DNA of 7,750 nt from Candidatus Gastranaerophilales bacterium. Its GTDB lineage: Bacteria > Cyanobacteriota > Vampirovibrionia > Gastranaerophilales > Gastranaerophilaceae. The translations under genes and the position numbers were made by a program. Location: assembly GCA_021201175.1 (NCBI GenBank), contig JAJQFK010000047.1, positions 1-7,750 on the forward strand, read 5' to 3'. Positions within the stretch are counted from its first letter, which is position 1; the number at the start of each line of letters is the position of its first letter. The notes beneath the pieces were generated by a model. That model was not told the DNA's origin. It was given only the letters and a program-made list of their open reading frames with translations, and made no database searches. This document shows positions 4,767 through 7,750 of this stretch, one piece after another.

Positions 4767-5561
4767 ATGATTAAAGTAGGAGTTGTTGGTGCTCTTGGTA
4801 AAATGGGCAAAGAAGTTATAAAAACAATTTTAAATGAACAAGATACCCAGCTTGTTGCGGCTATTGATATACATTGTGAAGGTGAAGATATATCAGAAAT
4901 CATTAGCGGCAAGAAATGCGGAGTTTTAATTGATGTTGATATAGAAAATTCAATAATTTCCAAAAAACCTGACGTAATTATAGATTTTACACAGCCGGAC
5001 GGAATATTTAATCATGTTTGTACATATATAAAACATAATATAAAATCTGTTATAGGAACTACAGGTCTTACAGAAGAACAAATAGTTCAATTACGTGAAA
5101 TGTCAAATAAAAATAATACAGCATGCCTGATTGCACCGAATTTCTCAACAGGGGCTGTGTTAATGATGATGTTTGCGAAACAAGCAGCAAAATATTTTAA
5201 TAACGCAGAAATAATAGAACTTCATCATAATCAAAAAAAAGATGCCCCGTCCGGTACTGCTATAAAAACCGCAAAATTAATGGCAGAAGTTAACCCTGAT
5301 TTAACATGCGGTAATTGCAGAGAAACAGAATTATTACAAGGTGCCCGAGGAGCTAAATCCGATTCAAATATCCATATTCACTCAGTTAGAATGCCCGGAT
5401 ATATTGCTTCTCAAGAGGTTTTATTCGGCGCTCCCGGTCAAATATTTAAAATTAAGCACGATACTATGGATCGTTCATGCTATATGGCAGGTGTTATGCT
5501 CGCAGTTCGGCATGTATATAATAATTCGGAATTCATTTACGGATTAGATAATATTATGTAG
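4767..5561 (+). CDS. dapB: 4-hydroxy-tetrahydrodipicolinate reductase DapB
   Basis: DapB reduces 4-hydroxy-tetrahydrodipicolinate to tetrahydrodipicolinate with NAD(P)H, in the cytoplasmic diaminopimelate/lysine pathway that also feeds peptidoglycan. The 264 residues fit the family (about 265-275). The Rossmann loop GALGKMG is at 8-14, IGTTGLTEEQ at 96-105 and APNFSTGAVLMM at 123-134. The active-site signature ELHHNQKKDAPSGTA is at 151-165: His153 and His154 and Lys157 correspond to E. coli His159, His160 and Lys163. The C-terminal Rossmann-return segment GAPGQIFKIKHD is also present. The ATG at 4767 is preferred over one at 4743 because AAAGAGG (4755-4761) precedes it and family proteins begin just before the glycine loop. 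The extended -10 at 4684-4692 drives it. The next gene follows after 27 bp and is probably cotranscribed. Confidence 0.97.
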   Translation: MIKVGVVGALGKMGKEVIKTILNEQDTQLVAAIDIHCEGEDISEIISGKKCGVLIDVDIENSIISKKPDVIIDFTQPDGIFNHVCTYIKHNIKSVIGTTGLTEEQIVQLREMSNKNNTACLIAPNFSTGAVLMMMFAKQAAKYFNNAEIIELHHNQKKDAPSGTAIKTAKLMAEVNPDLTCGNCRETELLQGARGAKSDSNIHIHSVRMPGYIASQEVLFGAPGQIFKIKHDTMDRSCYMAGVMLAVRHVYNNSEFIYGLDNIM

Positions 5562-5588
5562 TTTCTGATTAAGTATAAGGAGTAAATT

Positions 5589-6221
5589 ATGAAGGTTTTA
5601 TTAATTAATGGTTCACCAAACGAAAAAGGTTGTACATATACAGCGCTTAATGAAATAGCAGTAACTTTAAACAGTGAAGGTATTGAAACAGAAATTTATT
5701 ATATCGGTAAAGAACCTATTGCGCCTTGCAGGGCATGCAGAGCCTGTGCAAAGGTTGGACATTGCATAATTAATGATAAAGTAAATGAATTTTTGGAAAT
5801 TGCAAGGAATTTTGACGGTTATATAATAGGTTCTCCGGTTCATTATGCCGCTGCAAGCGGAGTTATTATTCCGTTTTTAGATAGAGCCTTCTATTCTGAT
5901 TCTGCATCGGGTCGCAATTCCTTTGCGCATAAACCGGGAGCGGCAGTAGTTTCTGCAAGACGTGCGGGAACAACAGCAACAATAGACCAATTAAATAAAT
6001 ATTTCCAAATCTTACAAATGCCGATAATTTCGGGGAGATACTGGAACATGGTTCATGGTTCCAATCCGGAAGAAGTTAAGCAAGATTTAGAAGGAATGCA
6101 AAATATGAGATTCTTAGCGAGAAATTTTGCATACCATTTAAAATGTAAAGAAGCAGGTTCTAAAGCAGGAATTAATCCTCCTATACAAGAACAAACAATT
6201 CACACAAATTTTATACGTTAA
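5589..6221 (+). CDS. NAD(P)H-dependent FMN oxidoreductase, iron-sulfur flavoprotein-like
   Basis: This is a flavodoxin-fold protein of 210 residues. The FMN phosphate loop GSPNEKGCTYTAL is at 8-20 and the second flavin-contact segment GSPVHYAAASG at 81-91. Between them lies a compact cysteine motif PCRACRACAKVGHC with Cys47, Cys50, Cys53 and Cys59, that is CX2CX2CX5C. This spacing fits the CX2CX2CX4-7C cluster motif of archaeal and bacterial iron-sulfur flavoproteins, so a 4Fe-4S plus FMN electron-transfer protein is plausible. Many related reductases keep the cysteines without proven clusters. The start at 5589 has AAGGAG at 5577-5582 with 6-nt spacing, 27 bp after dapB. The operon position may reflect convenience rather than a shared pathway. 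It meets the convergent peptidase gene after only 10 bp, with no terminator visible. Substrate unknown. Confidence 0.88.
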   Translation: MKVLLINGSPNEKGCTYTALNEIAVTLNSEGIETEIYYIGKEPIAPCRACRACAKVGHCIINDKVNEFLEIARNFDGYIIGSPVHYAAASGVIIPFLDRAFYSDSASGRNSFAHKPGAAVVSARRAGTTATIDQLNKYFQILQMPIISGRYWNMVHGSNPEEVKQDLEGMQNMRFLARNFAYHLKCKEAGSKAGINPPIQEQTIHTNFIR

Positions 6222-6231
6222 TATATTCTAA

Positions 6232-7464
6232 CTACGAATTAAACACCTTAAAGAATTCTTTTAGAAATTCGTAACCTCTTAAATAAGTTTTATAATCAAT
6301 CTGCTCATTTGCCGAATGCATATTATAAATATCTGCAATTCCCAAAAGGGCAGGTTTTAATTGGATACCATACTTATTTTTATTATTTGCATAAATATGA
6401 GTTTCTGCACCGGCATGGAAGGAAGAAATATCTATATCGAGTTTTATATTTTCACTTGCTTTCTTTGCAGTATTAATAATAGTTTCATCATCGCTTTTTT
6501 CAAAAGGCGGGAGATGCTCGGCGGTTTCTACGGCAGCCTTTGCAAGCCCCTCATATTTTTTATTAAAGTTTTCTGCAATTTGTCTTATTTCGTCTATAAG
6601 ATTTTTTTCAAATTGCCTGTTAGAACTTCTTATAGAATATGCAGCACCCGCTTTAATATTTATTACGTTCGTAATTGCTTTATCTAAAATATAATCAATA
6701 TATTCACTGCTTTTAATATCCGTAGTTTTTATATTGTCTATTGCCGTTTGGATTCCGCCGCCTATAATTACCCCGAGATTTATAGATGTAACTGTTCCAA
6801 ATTCGTCTTTTTTATAAACACCTTGAGGAATTTCATTAACAAGTTCAGCAATTAAAGTACCTGCATTAAGTCTGGTTTTATCTCCTATATCAATGCCGGA
6901 GTGACCGCCTTTTAGTGCGTCGACTTTGACAACCAATTTTGTATAGCTTGCACCTGCAATTTGAACCTGTCCCAACTTATCTGCATCAAGAACAAGAATA
7001 TATTCTGATTCAATATTTTCTGTTTTAATATTATGAATACCGGTCATATTCTGTTCTTCATCTCTTGTAAAAATTATTTCAAGCCCGCCATGTTTGAGGG
7101 TTTTATCATTATTCGTTTCAATAGCAAGCAATATAGCGGCAGCAACACCTGATTTATCATCTGCGCCGAGTGTTCTTGATTTATCTGTTTCTATTATATT
7201 CCCGTTAAGATTTATATTTACGGGAGAATCATCACCAACGACATCCATGTGAGAACTTAATAGTAAGGATTTTTTAGATGAATCCGTTGCTTCGATTTTT
7301 GCTTTTATATTTCCATATTCATCTTTTTTTGCATTTATATTATTTTCTTTAAATATTTCCAAAATTTTATCAGCGACCTTATCTTCTTTTAAAGAAGGAG
7401 AAGGTATTGAAACAAGTTCACAAAATATATCAATTAATTTATTTTCTGCTCTTAAATTTTTCAT
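6232..7464 (-). CDS. M20 family zinc peptidase, peptidase T-like
   Basis: This is a di-zinc M20 metallopeptidase of 410 residues, the usual length for tripeptidase (PepT)-type enzymes, and is probably cytoplasmic. The metal and catalytic set is complete: SSHMDVVGD (His72, Asp74), TLGADDKSGVAA (Asp102), FTRDEEQNMTG (catalytic Glu136 and metal ligand Glu137), VLDADKLG (Asp160) and the late NMHSANEQ (His383). GGHSGIDIGDKTRLNAGTLI (187-206) is the dimerisation/lid-domain signature, and SFHAGAETHIY (348-358) is typical of the PepT-like group. It would release N-terminal residues from short peptides, although I cannot exclude another small-peptide specificity. The ATG at 7464 is chosen over 7482 because AAGGGGG (7477-7471) lies 6 nt before it. 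It is divergent from the RHH gene and convergent with the flavoprotein gene. Confidence 0.93.
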   Translation of the reverse strand: MKNLRAENKLIDIFCELVSIPSPSLKEDKVADKILEIFKENNINAKKDEYGNIKAKIEATDSSKKSLLLSSHMDVVGDDSPVNINLNGNIIETDKSRTLGADDKSGVAAAILLAIETNNDKTLKHGGLEIIFTRDEEQNMTGIHNIKTENIESEYILVLDADKLGQVQIAGASYTKLVVKVDALKGGHSGIDIGDKTRLNAGTLIAELVNEIPQGVYKKDEFGTVTSINLGVIIGGGIQTAIDNIKTTDIKSSEYIDYILDKAITNVINIKAGAAYSIRSSNRQFEKNLIDEIRQIAENFNKKYEGLAKAAVETAEHLPPFEKSDDETIINTAKKASENIKLDIDISSFHAGAETHIYANNKNKYGIQLKPALLGIADIYNMHSANEQIDYKTYLRGYEFLKEFFKVFNS

Positions 7465-7487
7465 AATATGCCCCCTTATCATAATTA

Positions 7488-7516
7488 TAGACTATATTCC
7501 CAAAATAGTATATAAT
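7488..7516 (+). promoter_or_regulatory. Promoter of the ribbon-helix-helix gene
   Basis: TAGACT (7488-7493), a 17-bp spacer and a perfect TATAAT (7511-7516) lie 30 bp before the ATG at 7547. The 82-bp divergent region also has to hold the peptidase promoter, so the two overlap. An RHH protein binding its own promoter here could therefore affect both genes (inference). Confidence 0.6.
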
Positions 7517-7546
7517 ATATTTGTAGGTAAGATAAAAGGAAATGTT

Positions 7547-7735
7547 ATGGCAAAGGTGTTATTATCAATCCCTGACAAGTTTTTAAATCAAATAGATGAA
7601 ATTGCAAATAATGAACAAAGGACAAGAAGTGAGTTAATAAGAGAAGCACTAAGAACTTATATGAAAAGAAATGTTGTTTTTGATGTAAAGAAAACATCTT
7701 CTGACGCTGAACTCCTTGAAAATCTTTTGGATTAA
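7547..7735 (+). CDS. Ribbon-helix-helix (CopG-like) DNA-binding protein
   Basis: This 62-residue protein has the ribbon-helix-helix layout: a short N-terminal strand (AKVLLSIPD, residues 2-10) that would enter the major groove as a dimer, helix A (KFLNQIDEIANNE, 11-23), a turn, and helix B (RTRSELIREALRTYMKR, 25-41). The motif R-S-E-L-I-R-E-A is typical of CopG/antitoxin-type members. The acidic tail (SSDAELLENLLD) is where antitoxins of this class usually contact a toxin. The ATG at 7547 has AAAAGGA at 7534-7540. The gene is complete, but the window ends 15 bp after its stop, so a toxin partner downstream can be neither seen nor excluded. It is probably an autoregulator, either free-standing or the antitoxin of a pair. 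Confidence 0.85.
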   Translation: MAKVLLSIPDKFLNQIDEIANNEQRTRSELIREALRTYMKRNVVFDVKKTSSDAELLENLLD

Positions 7736-7750
7736 ATCTCAAAACTGCAT

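Noticed and set aside
4718..4963. Minus-strand 81-aa reading frame
   Set aside because: It is antisense to the dapB N-terminus and leader, with no start signals.
6222..6231. Terminator between the convergent flavoprotein and peptidase genes
   Set aside because: Only 10 bp separate the stops and no inverted repeat is visible around them.

Overview
This is a low-GC, gene-dense stretch of bacterial chromosome. It has strong AAAGGAG-type ribosome binding sites before almost every gene and short spacers. It carries mostly housekeeping metabolism, interrupted by a block of lineage-specific proteins. Nothing in it is a certain taxon marker. The low GC, the GALGKMG-type DapB, the metX-metW pair and small unknown proteins such as one beginning MTGVSFGSNYR would fit an uncultured gut bacterium of the Melainabacteria/Gastranaerophilales type. 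That placement is a weak inference from memory. No phage, IS, CRISPR, rRNA or tRNA gene is visible.

Layout. Positions 2-1568 (+) hold the 3' part of metX overlapping metW, a methionine-biosynthesis operon. Positions 1571-1712 hold a GC-richer island that begins with a 24-bp sequence recurring inverted at 4720-4743. A 67-aa orphan gene follows (1757-1960, +), then convergently a 494-aa acidic, internally repeated protein (2021-3505, -). The divergent promoter region at 3506-3676 contains a run of ten C residues and separates that gene from an unknown 209-aa protein (3677-4306, +). A 17-bp perfect hairpin (4313-4359) ends this gene and a convergent 74-aa unknown gene (4364-4588, -). Positions 4684-6221 (+) carry a promoter, dapB (lysine/diaminopimelate pathway) and an iron-sulfur-flavoprotein-like NAD(P)H oxidoreductase. 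Convergent to these is an M20 peptidase T-like gene (6232-7464, -). Divergent from the peptidase, at the right edge, is a ribbon-helix-helix regulator (7547-7735, +).

How the genes fit together. MetX/MetW activate homoserine for methionine, and DapB makes tetrahydrodipicolinate for lysine and peptidoglycan; both pathways branch from aspartate semialdehyde. The peptidase would recycle amino acids from small peptides. The unknown genes between 1571 and 4588 do not connect obviously to these pathways and are the accessory part of the window.

The observations most worth following are the C10 tract in a divergent promoter (possible phase-variable expression of the repeat protein), the near-identical duplicated module inside that protein, and the GC-rich island with its 24-bp inverted partner in the dapB leader. 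I see no convincing complete new defence or mobile system.
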